64,000 nt of DNA from Aptenodytes patagonicus (Eukaryota > Chordata > Aves > Sphenisciformes > Spheniscidae). Below the pieces are notes generated by a model, which searched no databases, was not told the origin of the DNA, and saw only the letters and a program-made list of their open reading frames with translations. The DNA lies in NCBI RefSeq assembly GCF_965638725.1, contig NC_134951.1, forward strand, positions 74,527,068-74,591,067, given 5' to 3'. The translations under genes and the position numbers were made by a program. Shown here piece after piece: positions 12,396 through 25,000 of the stretch. Position 1 is the first letter of the stretch; every line of letters begins with the position of its first letter.

Positions 12396-13711
12396 CAAGG
12401 CCTGTAGTTCCCCAGATCCTCCTTCCGGCCCTTCTTGTAGATGGGCGTCACGTTGGCAAGCCTCCAGTCGTCCAGGACCTCCCCTGTTAACCAGGACTGC
12501 TGATAAATGATGGAGAGTGGCTTGGCGAGCTCCTCCGCCAGCTCCCTCAGCACTCTCTGGTGGATCCCATCCAGCCCCATAGACTTGTGAGCATCCAGGT
12601 GGCGTAGCAGGTCGTTGACTGCTTCCTCTTGGATTATGGGGGGTTTATCCTGCTCGTCGTCCCTGTCTTCCAGCTCAGGGGGCCGAGTACCCTGAGGATA
12701 ACTGGTCTGCCTGTTAAAGACTGAGGCAAAGAAGCCATTAAGTACCTCAGCCTTTTCCTCATCCTTGGTGACAATGTTCCCCCCCACATCCAATAAAGGA
12801 TGGAGATTCTCCTTGGCTCTCTTCTTGTCATTAATATATTTGTAAAAACATTTTTTGTTGTCTCTAATGACAGCGGCCAGATTACGTTCTAGCTGGGCTT
12901 TTGCCTTTCTCATTTCCTCTCTGCACGACCTAACGAGATCCCTGTACTCTTCTTGAGTCGCCTGCCCCTTCTTCCACAAGTGGTAAACTCTCCTTTTTTT
13001 CCTGAGTCCCAGCAAGAGCTCCCCGTTCAGCCAGGCTGGTCGTCTTCCCCGCCCGTTCTTCTTATGGCATATGGGGACAGCCTGCTCCTGCGCCTTTAAG
13101 ACTTCCTTCTTGAAGATCGTCCAGCCTTCCTGGACCCCTTTGCCCTTCAGGACTGTCTCCCAAGGGACTCTCTCAACCAACGTCCTGAACAGGCCAAAGT
13201 CTGCCCTCCGGAAGTCCATGGTTGCGGTTTTGCTGGCCCCCCTCCTTACTTCACCAAGAAGCGAGAATTCTATCATTTCATGGTTGCTAAGCCCAAGACG
13301 GCCTCCGACCACCACATCTCCCACCAGTCCTTCTCTCTTTGTAAACAGCAGGTCAAGAGAGGCACCTCCCCTGGTAGGCTCACTTACCAGCTGTGTCAGG
13401 AAGTTGTCTTCCACACACTCCAGGAACCTCCTAGACTGCTTCCTCTCTGCCGTGTTGTATTTCCAGCAGACGTCCGGGAAGTTGAAGTCCCCCACGAGAA
13501 CAAAGGCTAGCGATTGAGAAACTTCTGCCAGCCGCTTGTAGAACGCTTCATCCGCCCCTTCATCCTGGTTGGGTGGTCTATAACAGACTCCCAGCAGGAT
13601 ATCTGCCTCGTTGGCCTTCCCCCTCATCCTTACCCATAAACACTCAACCGTACCATCATCACAGTCATTGAGCTCTATACAATCGAAACACTCCCTAACA
13701 TACAGGGCCAC
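12393..13711 (-). pseudogene. CR1 ORF2, endonuclease and N-terminal RT part
   Basis: About 440 residues are open from within the APE-type endonuclease. Visible motifs are VLVGDFNFPDVCW (metal-binding Asp and Asn) and GLSNHEMIEF (the catalytic His in the usual S-D/N-H position). The linker follows, then the start of the reverse transcriptase ([25 protein letters not shown]). After NYRP the reading frame is lost by one additional T on the minus strand (12397/12398 region), and the RT continues in the neighbouring frame. The endonuclease start is missing. The element is therefore dead by truncation and frameshift. Confidence 0.85.
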
Positions 13712-13755
13712 CCCACTGCCTCTCCTTCCTCGCCTGTCCCTTCTGAAGAGTTTAT

Positions 13756-16700
13756 AAAATCTGTTTAAGCATGATTCCCCCCCGCCCCCATATTTCAGGT
13801 TTGAGCAAGTAATTTCCCAGAACTGTCAGGGAAAAAGAAATCACTTTTGGAGAGGTTTTCCTGAAGATCTCCTATGTGGCAATAAAACAGTTTAGCCTGC
13901 CCATGAGCAAATATTAAATACCTTTGGATGACAAAACAGTCACCAAACATTTTTATGATAGCATTACTAGATGCCTTCTTATCTTGTAAGGGCAGAATAA
14001 CCATGGACTGAAAACAAAACGTTAATTCTGAAACACAAGGCAAACAGCAATAATGAAAATGCAAAGCTTCATGGTGTAACAAACGCTGTACTTACACTTC
14101 CCAAAGAATATATTCTGAAGTTTTGGAAATTACAGATGAACTTTTTTTACTTGTAAATTCAAGCGTTATATCCAAAATACAAGCTATGTTTTAGTGAGGG
14201 AGAAACAAGAGGAGTACTAAGATAATGTCCATGTAAGCAAATATTTGGTTAAAAATACTTTATGCACAGACTAACATATCTCTATCTATCTATGTATGGA
14301 GACATCGGAGAGAAAGGACACAGAATAAACCACTTTGCACAGCTGCTTTCCAGCTCAGGACATCCACAGTAAGTGCACAATGTTAAATGAAAGCAAAGGC
14401 AAAAAACTCCATTAAATGATAGTTGCAGCTATCGAAACACAGGTATAGTAAAAAAAAAGCTCAGGACAATTTATAAGAAATTATTTTCTTTGAAAAATCT
14501 AAGAGTTTCTTCTTTGAAAGCTGCTGCTGACATAGTAGGTCATTTTCAGTTTGGGGAACTTAAACCAGATATAAAGTCTTTGAAAGTCTGAACTCAATTC
14601 ATGCAGTTATTTTGGAAGTTCGCTGTGTGTGGAACTTAAGTTTCCACATAGGTATGGAAACTCCCTGATTTGCACTGGGCAACTAGCTCCTGGTAATGCT
14701 CCATCACAATGCAGAAAAGTAGCAGCAAAACTTCTAAGGGCCAAATCCAACGCCACTGATGCAGTCAAAGCTGCATATCCAACACATCCCAAAGGCATTC
14801 AAGTGTAGCTCTAATTCAGGACTGCTTGAAATCAAGAACGCAGCTGATTACAGAGAAATGGGGATACTTTTTGTTCTTGTAAAGACACTAGAGCCCTCGC
14901 AGGAAGTTGTAGGCCCTTCTCTGCCTGGAGGAATTTGAACTTTATCTGTCTCCTAATTCCCTAACCTTAGGCCATGGGTACACATACTCCTTGGGTTGAA
15001 ATAGGGCCATTATGCAGGTAACACAAGAGTCACTGGACGGAAGGAAGAGCAGCTGAAGGGATCCTTCAGCCAGCTTGAGGGAGCACTCCTAGACCCTAAC
15101 CCTTTTTCCAGAATTGTTTTGTATTTTACAAACACAGATCCTAGACCAAAATAACAATTATATACGTATATAAGCCATCTAGGACCAGAACCCAGTACAT
15201 TTCCTCATCTATGACAGCTAAGACATTTTCTTGGGGAGTGGGAGATAAGAGCTGAAACCTATTCCAGGCCAGGAATGGCTGTTAAAAGCCAGTTCTCAGT
15301 TTCCTGAACAACCTTTCTATACACGCCACCACTGAAGGAAAGCATGGCTTTACCAGTTTCCAGGTCCTTCTCTGCTGCATTATTTTAATATACGCAAGCA
15401 TTTTAAAGATTGAGCCTTGCTCAGCTATTTCAAGGAAATGCTGTGTGATTACCTCCGGGCACAGTATTCTGTATGTTAACAGGCAAGGGGGCAGAAAGCC
15501 TTTCTCTGCAGGTGCCTGAACTTCAGGGGTGAGAGTCTGGAGATGTTCCTGCGCGCTGTGTCAGCGTTAAGCAGCATCGCACTGAATACACAGGGTTTCT
15601 GTACAGCCATTTCCATACACAGAATATGAGGCCTGGATGCCTTCTGCCTCTTCTCCGTCATCCATTTGCCTACATGTCAGGCACTGTATCTCCACATTTG
15701 GTAAGAACCAACTCCTTTAAAATTAATCCCTGAGCAAAATACCACAATTGTGGGCAGAACTCAGCGTGAACTGCACATTGAAAGATGCAACTAACTGTAT
15801 CATCAGGCCCTTTATCAATTATAGTTACTTAGAAAGCATCAGCCTTACCATGACAGTATGAGAATAATCAGTTAGTTAATATTAAGAAAGCAAACAAAAA
15901 AGCCTGTAATATATACCTTGATATATCTTACCTTAGTCTGCTCAGCTCTTAATCTTTTACCTCGTTAAAGACTTGGAAGTAGTAAGTGGCATCCCAGGAA
16001 AAATAAAAGAAATTCCTACAAGCAGGAAAATTTTTCTTCATGGGAAGTTTGAAAGACTATGATTATTTAGCTTACTGAAAAGTGATACAACAAAAGCAGC
16101 ATACTATTACTGAATATGTTTATTCATTGTATACAATCATAATATGACAATTTATATTTCTTTCCCAGTGGAAACAAAGCCAATGAGCCAAACCTCAAAA
16201 AGAAGGGTAAATAAAAACCCTTCTCACAATATATCTGCAGAATTCACAACTGTAAAGCTGAGACAGAATGTGGATTAATTCATCTATATAAATTTATTTA
16301 AGTGGCCTTTTTATTTCCAGGGCTGACAGAAATAGAAATATATCTGTATCAGCTAGAATAAAAATTCACATAAGTTTTGAAAACCTGTTTTAGGGAAAAA
16401 ACCCACAACCAAATACAAAAAAATAAATAGTCCATGGTATAGGAAACTTTCTCCCCACATGCTTTCTGCCACTGCCATATTGGAAAGAAATAAAAGGACC
16501 ATTTTAACCAGCACATTTTCACAGTTTTATTTTAAAATCCTTAGGTAAGTCTTAGGTGATTTTGAACTTACATTTTTGCTTTAAATAAAAATCATCCCAA
16601 ACTTTTGTTCTGTAGTTTTGGGTAAAGCAAACAAACTGTTTAATGAAAAAAAGCTAACAGTTCTGTACAAAATTCCATTTTGGAATTTATATTTTAGACG

Positions 16701-18242
16701 TGATTTAGGGTTTTTTTAGATTAAAAATATTTCATGTGGTGATTTTCATGCAATAGAGTGAACATTTTTCCTATGCTGTCTGACAGAGTACAGGAGATAA
16801 ATACACTTCACATGGAACAAGTAGTTAAGTAGTTCAACCATGAATGCAGATACATTATGAACTTTAAAAGAACTATTTCAACAACAATAGTTAGGGTTTA
16901 TGGGAAATCAGTAAGGTGTGTAAAACAAAGTGATTTGGAAATATTTTAGTTACAGCAAGTGTAACACTAAAATATTTCAATTTTTGCTGAGAACACATGG
17001 AGCACCTATCAGTTTGGAAAGTGATCCTGATAACAACATCATCAGCTGCACCAACCTTAATAAGTAATTACCAGCTACATTTTAAGAGATTCTCAATGCT
17101 TTTTAAGGTTTCGAAATTTGAACAAGAATATTGGTAGAGTAACAAGGTAGAAACTTCCCTAATACTGCCCTGTCTTGATGAAGAGGAACATTTTATGATA
17201 CCCATCTCTTATATCTATCTTTCAAAACCTCACTGGATAAATATGCTTTACAGATTTTTTGTATAAAATCTGTTTCAGAGAAAAAAACTTCAGGAACTAA
17301 GACCTGAATTATTTTAAGTTGGCTTTCCCAGCCACTGAAATAGTATAATGATGTTTGACTTTTGCACAAAATTATATAATTTATTTCAATATTCTTGCAA
17401 CCGTTTCCAGTCATACAATCAACTTATTTTCCACATCAATTTATTTTAAGAAGCCTTATATACATATGGAATTATTGTATATATCTTACCTAATGAATTA
17501 TCAAGTGTTCAGACAGATGTGTGTACTGGCTTTCACTGTGCCTGTTTCATCACAAATGAAAATCATCTCTTTCAAAAACCGATTTACAAATACAGTTGCT
17601 CAAAAGGTAGAATAAAAAAATAGAAGTCAAAAGACGTTGGTCTGTTGTGGTCCTCAGAATACTGAAAATGCCCTTGTTTTTGCTATAAATATTCAAATGG
17701 AACATGAAAAGAAAATCTCAAGAATTTGGGTATAAAAATCAGTAGCTCCTGAGTTACGCTGTACAAGCATTTTGGGCAACCAGTTGTAACAGATGTACAG
17801 AAGCAACTTTCTTGAATACTCAAGAAAAAAAAATTATGCTGTATTATAGCATATGCTATTGTTATAACACATGCTTTATGTTGTATAACAGCGAATTCCA
17901 CCTAAATGCAGCAGGCACATGCTGCCATTTCATGAAGCTATATTACGCAAGTAATTAGCACTGAGTATCTACAAAAGCATTTCCTATTTTCAACTGAACT
18001 GTAGCTAACCCAACAGCAGAGCACCGTGCCTCATTGGAATATCGTGTCTTCACTACTTCTTTGTGGCGTGGGAGAATGTAACACTGGCATTACAGCACCA
18101 TTTTTTTTTTTCTTCATAGAATCAATCCAAATTTTACAAAAATATAGCCAACCAACAAACAGAAAAGTATGCTGCATATTCAGTTCTGTCTATAGATAGC
18201 ACTTTGCAATTACAGCTATAGAAGTCAAGCAATTAAGTATTT
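13756..18242. other. Non-coding stretch downstream of ARMT1
   Basis: AT-rich intergenic sequence between ARMT1 and the putative CCDC170 promoter. Frames of up to 95 residues lack recognisable similarity. A short TCTA-type run occurs near 14280-14295. Confidence 0.5.
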
Positions 18243-18276
18243 GGAATCATAGAATCATAGAATAGAATCATAGAAA
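18243..18276 (-). repeat. CR1 tail scrap
   Basis: Repeated TCATAGAA units (the reverse complement of the CR1 tail octamer) occur without adjoining recognisable CR1 coding sequence. This fits an extremely truncated or decayed minus-strand CR1 end. Confidence 0.55.
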
Positions 18277-19023
18277 GTTACGGCTGTGCATTCCTCACAT
18301 AACTATGTAGTCACACTGTATATTACCATATAAATTTCTCTTTGTGAGGGGCAAAAGATGAAAGTGCTCACTTAATAAACTGGAGAATAGAACTACTTTA
18401 ATTTCCCCCCCCCCAGCATGACATCATGTCTTACATTAGCATTCAAATGCTAATCTAAGAATTACATGTCTTACAGTACTCATGAAATCATGAAACCACC
18501 CTGCTTCCTTACAAACATTAATGCAACAATCTCCAATGAGATGATTCAGTAATACTGAGCGAATACTGCTGCACGTCCCAAGTGATTTAGCATTTTGTAG
18601 GATTCTATTTATCATCACTTCAGAATATTAATTTTCAATGATCTGCATTGTGAGTTCCCAGAAGTAACAGCTTGAAAGCAACCTGGGCACAGAGAGACAG
18701 ATTAACAACCAGTGAAAAATGAAACCAAGTTTCTCAGCATGTGTAGGGATTGTGTAAGAGGCAAATCTATTCTTCAAGGGTGGCCTCAACAGTGAAACAA
18801 TCCTTTCTCTTCTTGTCCATTACACGCTTTTAAACCTCTCCAGCAAATTAAGTCAGGACCTTACAAACAATCTGTCCACGGGCAAAGCAATTTCTTCCTC
18901 TAATCATTTTGTCTCTCTGAACAAGGCGGGAAGTTTTCATTGCACATATTCCACAACTTCCATCCCTCTGCTCTTGACCCAAAGTTGTTGCTTCAAAGTG
19001 CATTTGAAACAAGTTAACAGCAT

Positions 19024-19065
19024 TTTCACAGATGAGAAACTGAGGCTCCAGTGCCCAGATTCATC
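19024..19065 (+). repeat. Possible MIR-like SINE relic
   Basis: The phrase ACAGATGAGAAACTGAGGC closely resembles the conserved 3' part of amniote MIR/CORE-SINE elements. Only about 40 bp look similar, so a chance match is possible. Confidence 0.3.
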
Positions 19066-21242
19066 GTGTCGCTTATGTATTTGATCAGAGCACCAAAGCT
19101 GGAGTCCCCCTGAGCTCTCTCCAGTCAGAGACCTTCAGCAGTCTGACCTTCAGCTCTCTTGACTGGATTTCTAATTCATGCAGTTTAATCAGGTGCCTAA
19201 GGATGAGCATAAATTCATCTTTTAGGAGTACTAAGTGAGAGATACAAAGGAGATGAGAACACTAAACCCAGGTCTCAAAAGTAGAACCCTACCTACAATA
19301 ACGCATTGCCTCCTGAAATTCCTAGCATCTTAGTTTTTGAATACTTGACCTTGCAACTTTAAAATATTAATATACTTTCGGAGATAAGAAGAACACAAAC
19401 ACAAATAATCTAAGTCATCAGCAGTTGGAGCATATTTATCTGCCATAGAGGTCTTTATTGTATGAACACAGTAAGCAGCAGCTGATTCTCTCCACTTCAG
19501 AAGACGTGCTTTGCCAGTGATTTCACTGGCCAGAAGGGGAATCCAGCTTCATTTTCAAAGCCTGAAATAGGTGCAAAATACCACCCCGTCTTCCCCCTCC
19601 CACTTCTTTAGACCTGCCAAAGCTTACCCTTGTCTTAGGTTAACCGTAAGCGCAGAAGTCTTTCTAAATCCACTTTCTACCACGCAGTCATTCTAATTCC
19701 CTTGCCATAGCACCACTTCCAGAACGCACTCAAATCAGGCCACTTCTGAGCCATCCTTTTCGCTAAGACATAGGTAAAATGGAAAATGAAGTTTCTCTAC
19801 TGTCTACTCTTGTTCTCTAACATAGCCACCTTGGCTACCAGGGGCAAGTTCACCTCATTTTAGCAGCTCTAGACAATAGCATAATCCAGTCAGACTCTAT
19901 GGGTAATACTGCCACCATTTTCTAACAAACCTGTAGTTATCACTGGCTTTACATCAGTCCCCTATCAAAGGCCCTATTTCAAACCACAGAAGTACTTTAA
20001 AACTTGAGAGAATCTATTTTTAATTTTTCCTTTATAAATGGATAATGTATATCCACTTTCATTTCACTTCACTCTGAAAAACCACTAAAATAAACCCTAA
20101 ATTTTCCCAAAAATTCTGAGTAATTTGAGACCAGGGTAGAAGAGAAGAAATGGGCATCTAACAACTCCAATTAGCAGCAACCTGTATGGCATATGCTTCT
20201 CTAGCATATACTTCTCAGTGCAACTGGTGTTGTATTTCCCCCATGAAAGTTATGGCATCCTTCTTAAAAAAACAAATACATTTGACAAATAAAGAGAATT
20301 ATCACAATGGAAAGAGGCAGCAGTGCTTGAACCACAAACGCTGCTGACAGACCACCTTTAATTCAAATCTGTATTAAATCTAAAATCCAATTAATGTAAC
20401 TGGTTGGGCTGGTTGGTTTGTTTGGTTTTTGTGTGTGCTTTTTTTTGGTAGAGGGTCTTAAATAAACAATATCTTCCATATTCTTAAAATCAGATTGTCC
20501 TTTCTCCTACTAATCTTCCTACCAGATGGGACAACTCCCCTCCTACAGGCAAACTGGCTAGCAACATCCATTTGTATTTTGAAAATTAAATTTAACTTTC
20601 AAATTCTAAGTTAATATTTACAAGGTATCACCCAAGAACTCTTCTCTTAATGTACAGTGAACTATATTCAAAAGGTCAAAAGTTATTTGTCTGCGGACAC
20701 AAGAAGCAAGTAAAAAACAATTTATGTAATAAAGTCTTGGTAGAAGTCAACACAATTTTCAACAGTTTTAAAATATGATCGTGCAATGGGCTGCAAAGAA
20801 TCTATCTGGAATTCATTTGTGCATTCGCTAAAATATTAACTTTCGTGCAACGCATGGCACGTAGAGCGTAAGTCAGCCTGAAATAAGTAAATACATGCTA
20901 ACGTGGTATTGAGGAAATGGTTTCTGAAGCAGATCTTTCACTAGTTAGCCATAAGCTCTCATACTCACTGATGAAGAAAAAAATATTATGGACAACTAAA
21001 TGTTCATCTTAAACATCTGCTGACATTGGACATTAGGAAAACAGAAAGCAGATTGATTTATGTATACAGACAGTTTGTGAACTTTTGCACAACATTAAAG
21101 TCTTTTGCGGAACGAAAACAACAAATCACTTGGGAGGAAAAGTGCAAACAAAAAAGAACCTTTGCTGAAGCCAAGCATGGAACAGAGAAAGTAGTTAAAA
21201 CTCAGACTGAATCTCTCTTTCAGAATATTAGGAACCATTTAA
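19066..21242 (-). other. ARMT1: ARMT1 3' UTR and flank
   Basis: The region immediately downstream of the ARMT1 stop codon has no other gene. Candidate minus-strand poly(A) signals are ATTAAA (plus-strand TTTAAT at 20357-20362) and AATAAA (plus-strand TTTATT at 19454-19459). Which one is used cannot be decided from sequence, so the transcript end is unknown. Confidence 0.4.
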
Positions 21243-22010
21243 CTAGAGAGCAGCATCGAACTGAACTACCCCGTATTTTCCACTTACCATCCATTCAGGT
21301 TCAGAAGCCTGAATTTGTTCACCTTGTCCAGGTTTTAGGCCAACCTGAGTGTCAGATTTCAGTGTTCTCAAACTACAGAGGGGCGCAGGATGAAACTTGT
21401 TCAAGGCTTGATGAAACGGAACAGTATATTCCCATTTTCTATCTCCTGTTAATTTTCGATAGTTTAGATCACCTTTGAAAAGAAGCAACTTTGACTTCTG
21501 TAGATCGGCATACAAGTCAGGAGCAACTTCAGCCATACTGGAAAAGTCATGTGGCAAAGTCCAAAACATGTGATCACGGTAAACCCAAACTCCCTTTTTC
21601 AAATTGCCCTCCCAGTTTATCCCACATCTAGACATCCACATATGATTAGCTGACTGCAGTTGTTTAATAGTCCAGTTAAAATCATGCTTTGTGGTATCTG
21701 ACACATACCATGGAATACTTTTTCCATGAAAATGGACTTCATCAGCTAGCTTTGACGATACCAGGAAGTCAGCCAACACAAGATCACTTACAAGTTCAAA
21801 TCCGGCATTATCCAGGATTATGTCAACTCTAACATTACTTTTTTCTGTATTTCTTTTTTTGGCATTTACAAGTAGTGACCAAAGCTTTTCCATATCATTC
21901 ACTAAGATGTAAGGTATCATGTTTTCCAGGGATTGCAAAGGACTAGATTTCTGAGAGCTGTCTTCACCAGCTGAAAAAGAAAGGTCACACTTATTGCCCC
22001 ACAATGATAC
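21243..22010 (-). CDS. ARMT1: ARMT1 coding exon 5 (terminal, catalytic core)
   Basis: A 256-codon terminal exon opens VSLWGNKCDLS after a CTAG acceptor. It contains every recognisable DUF89 active-site motif of the protein (DNAGFE, VSDTT, KGDLNYRKL, RTLK) and ends KYGVVQFDAAL then stop. The whole catalytic domain is thus encoded in one exon. Confidence 0.96.
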   Translation of the reverse strand, partial: VSLWGNKCDLSFSAGEDSSQKSSPLQSLENMIPYILVNDMEKLWSLLVNAKKRNTEKSNVRVDIILDNAGFELVSDLVLADFLVSSKLADEVHFHGKSIPWYVSDTTKHDFNWTIKQLQSANHMWMSRCGINWEGNLKKGVWVYRDHMFWTLPHDFSSMAEVAPDLYADLQKSKLLLFKGDLNYRKLTGDRKWEYTVPFHQALNKFHPAPLCSLRTLKSDTQVGLKPGQGEQIQASEPEWMVSGKYGVVQFDAAL

Positions 22011-25000
22011 CTAGAAGGAGGAAAAAAACAAAAAATATTTGCTAAGTCTCACTGTAGTTACATTCTAAACTTCACATACACTAAAGATTTTGTTTGTTTG
22101 TTTTTGTTTTAGGGACATGAAGACTCTAACTCCACATTTCACTCCAAGCTTTAATAAAATGCAACTTCTTGTACAGAAATCTTAATATAGACAAGATTTT
22201 GTGGAAGAAACCAAACAATCCTCTGTATTTATGCAGGCATCAGAAACATGCATCAGAAGTGACAAAGATGGAAGATTTAGATCAATGTAAATACACTGAT
22301 CACAAAGCTTAAAACACAAATATTGTCCATACTGTGATTCCAGAAAATATCAATGGGAACACAGAAAAAGGAGTAATAAAAGCAGGTTTATTTTTTTATT
22401 ACATGCAGCTAAGTAAGAACTTGTATTTTAAGTACACGCTAATGAGGTAATAAGTACACACTTAAACACTTTATAATGATTATTATAAAGATTCATCAAA
22501 TATTTAGTGCGCACTGTTGCCAGCTAACAGCCCTATTTGTAATCCTATGGTATTTCGTATGCTACCCAAAGGCATTATTTTCCAGGAATAATGCAGTTAT
22601 AAAGCTTTTAAACCACTTCTGGCCCAGGCTGACTTCTAACATTTTTTCCAAAGAAGTCTAAAAATTTTTAGAGTGTCAATAAAATTAAGCGGTTTAAAAT
22701 TTTATAGTTAAATAACAAAAAGGCCATCTGGAACTCGACTTAAAATGTTTTATATGCTGGTTTTGAGGGAGAATAAGCGGGGTTTTCAAATACACAATGA
22801 AGACCAGCAGAATAATGAAAGTGTCATATTTAATACAAGTAACCAAAATTTAAATATTTCCAGAGTAGCAGCAATACAGTATGGCTGTCAGGATTTCATT
22901 GCATTTTTACAAACAAAAGAGCTATATTTTAATTTCCATATGAAGTTCAGAGTCCTTATAACCTCAAGTTTTTGTTTGTTACATAGGAGAGAGATTTTAA
23001 ATTCTTATGTTAAGCACTACTACTTTACCTGCAATAGGTTAAAGAGTTCCTCCTGAAGTTGCTTTTCGTCTAGATCCTTGATGTTCTTAAGAAGTTCCTG
23101 AAAGTAAGTGCATAAGGCAATAACAGCCTCTTGGGATTCAAAGAAATTTTGAGCCTTTCCTTCCTTAAATACGTCAAAGTTGTCAATAGGTGGGCTAAAA
23201 ATAGAAGGAGAACAAGTAGATTAACATTAGATTAACTTGCCACATTTTCCACGACAGCACAGGAAACACACCTGAAAATGCAAGCCTGAAGCTCAGCTTT
23301 TTTAGGCCGAACTACAGGCCCTAGTTAAGATTTGCCACTTCTAATTTGTCATACTAGATTTTCACACATCTCAATAACAGCCTGGTATCGTGTCTCGCTG
23401 AAACAGACAGTATGCAAGACACCTTTGTATTTCTAGCAATATATTCTGAAAGTCAACAAGTGTTCAGTCACAACAATTCTGGGAACTGCACATACAGTGA
23501 CACTTTTGAACTCCAGTCTTCAGACGCGGACAATTAAAACTGTTCACATACAAGTGAACTAATGTAGTAAATTGCTGGCCCAATTTTAAGCATGTTTGTG
23601 TGTGCTGAAGTGTACTTCCCATAATGAAGTCTCTTACAGTGATATGAAGTTATTCTTATGAAGGTTTTTAACTAGGACTTTAGAAAATTAACATGACAAA
23701 GATGACAAAACAATTCAGTTCTTGTCATATATAAGAAATATAGACTCATCTATTATGAGACGTATTTGCATGTATACCTTTTGACAAATGATTGAACTTT
23801 CATCCAAGCATATGCTTAAGAGCGGCTAAATAATGGAGATCAAGAAACTCAAAGCTTACTAATGAAAAGTATCTGCTCAGTTTTTTTAAGTGCAATCCAG
23901 CAGATCCATCTCATATTTGAAGTTTTTACTACAAGAGTTCAAATTACGCAATATACCAGTAGAAACGGAGTCCCGTTACTGCGTGCGTGTCTCTGTAATA
24001 CTAAGGGCAAATCTAGTACGCATGGAGCTCTCAATTTTTTTTGGCAGCAGCGGGGACTTAAACTGCTCACTCCTACTCCATTGCATTGTACTGGCACCTC
24101 TCCACAGCACCAGCACAACAAGTTTTTCCTGCCAAGTTATTTTTAACCAGGATCAGCTCCCAAAGTTCGATGCAACACATGGTCTGCAAACACTGCTGTA
24201 ACTGAGAAGATGGTGTAGAATGAACAACAGGGGCTGCTTAAGCTGGGTCTACTGCTGTAACAGTTCTCAAACGGTAACTTCAGATTTCGAGCAGCAAAAC
24301 AAGTTAGAATGCCCAACAGATTAGTGGTTCTCGCATCCCATGTTTCAGGCGAACATATGTCTCGAGATAATTCTAGACTAACAAACCTTTTAGAAATGCT
24401 AAATAACTTTCATACCTCAACGCACATTAGTCTGCAAGAAGGCCAAGCTATACAGTCAAGCTTAAGAGTTCTCGTGTAGACCAAGTCACAGAAACTGAAG
24501 CATAAAAAAAAACCTAGTAAGCTTCAAATTCTGCCACATGGAAGAAGAAAAAGTATTACTTTTAAATCTGAAGCGCGAGACGAGGGAAAAGGAGTATGGT
24601 AAAAGCTTAAGATTTTCCTTTATCTTACTCCCCAGCTGTCTTCCTTTCTCCTAAAATAAAAACGGGAAAGAACAATGTTTTGCAGAGCAATACACCAAGC
24701 TAGTAAATACTTACTTCTGTGCAAGCGCTGCGTGAATTCTTCGATACATGTAACACTCTACATATAACCAAGGGGACTGAAACCAACTCGGTTCTCCATT
24801 TCCATTTGATAAATTTCGTTGGTAGTCTAGGTATTGGTTCCACAGCGCAGCATCAGGCAGCTCATCTTCTAAAGGGGTCACTGGTTTGTCTGTTTGCAGT
24901 TCATTCCGCAGTTTGGAGAGGAAAGATATAGCTCTCTTCTCTGCTTCAACGCCCTTCTGAAATAAGCGGAGAACAAAAGTTCCTATTCTGAACATTTATT

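Larger units (their letters stand above)
11048..13755 (-). mobile_element. CR1 LINE, 2.7 kb, minus strand
   Basis: This is the longest CR1 of the window. Its 3' tail, read on the minus strand, is at 11048-11075 and the element runs leftward from about 13755. It is 5'-truncated inside the endonuclease domain: the first recognisable residues are RRGRRGSGVALYVRE. It covers most of the endonuclease, the whole reverse transcriptase and the C-terminal region. One base insertion near 12397 breaks the frame. Over its last ~970 bp it is nearly identical to the CR1 at 30.4-31.4 kb, but in opposite orientation. Confidence 0.93.

Noticed and set aside
14278-14296. CRISPR-like or microsatellite array
   Set aside because: It is only a few tetranucleotide units. 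No spaced repeats suggesting a CRISPR array exist anywhere in the window, as expected for animal DNA.
24711-24995. Taking the 94-codon minus-strand frame as a separate gene
   Set aside because: It is ARMT1 coding exon 3 extended into its introns. The MFRIGTF start is intronic.
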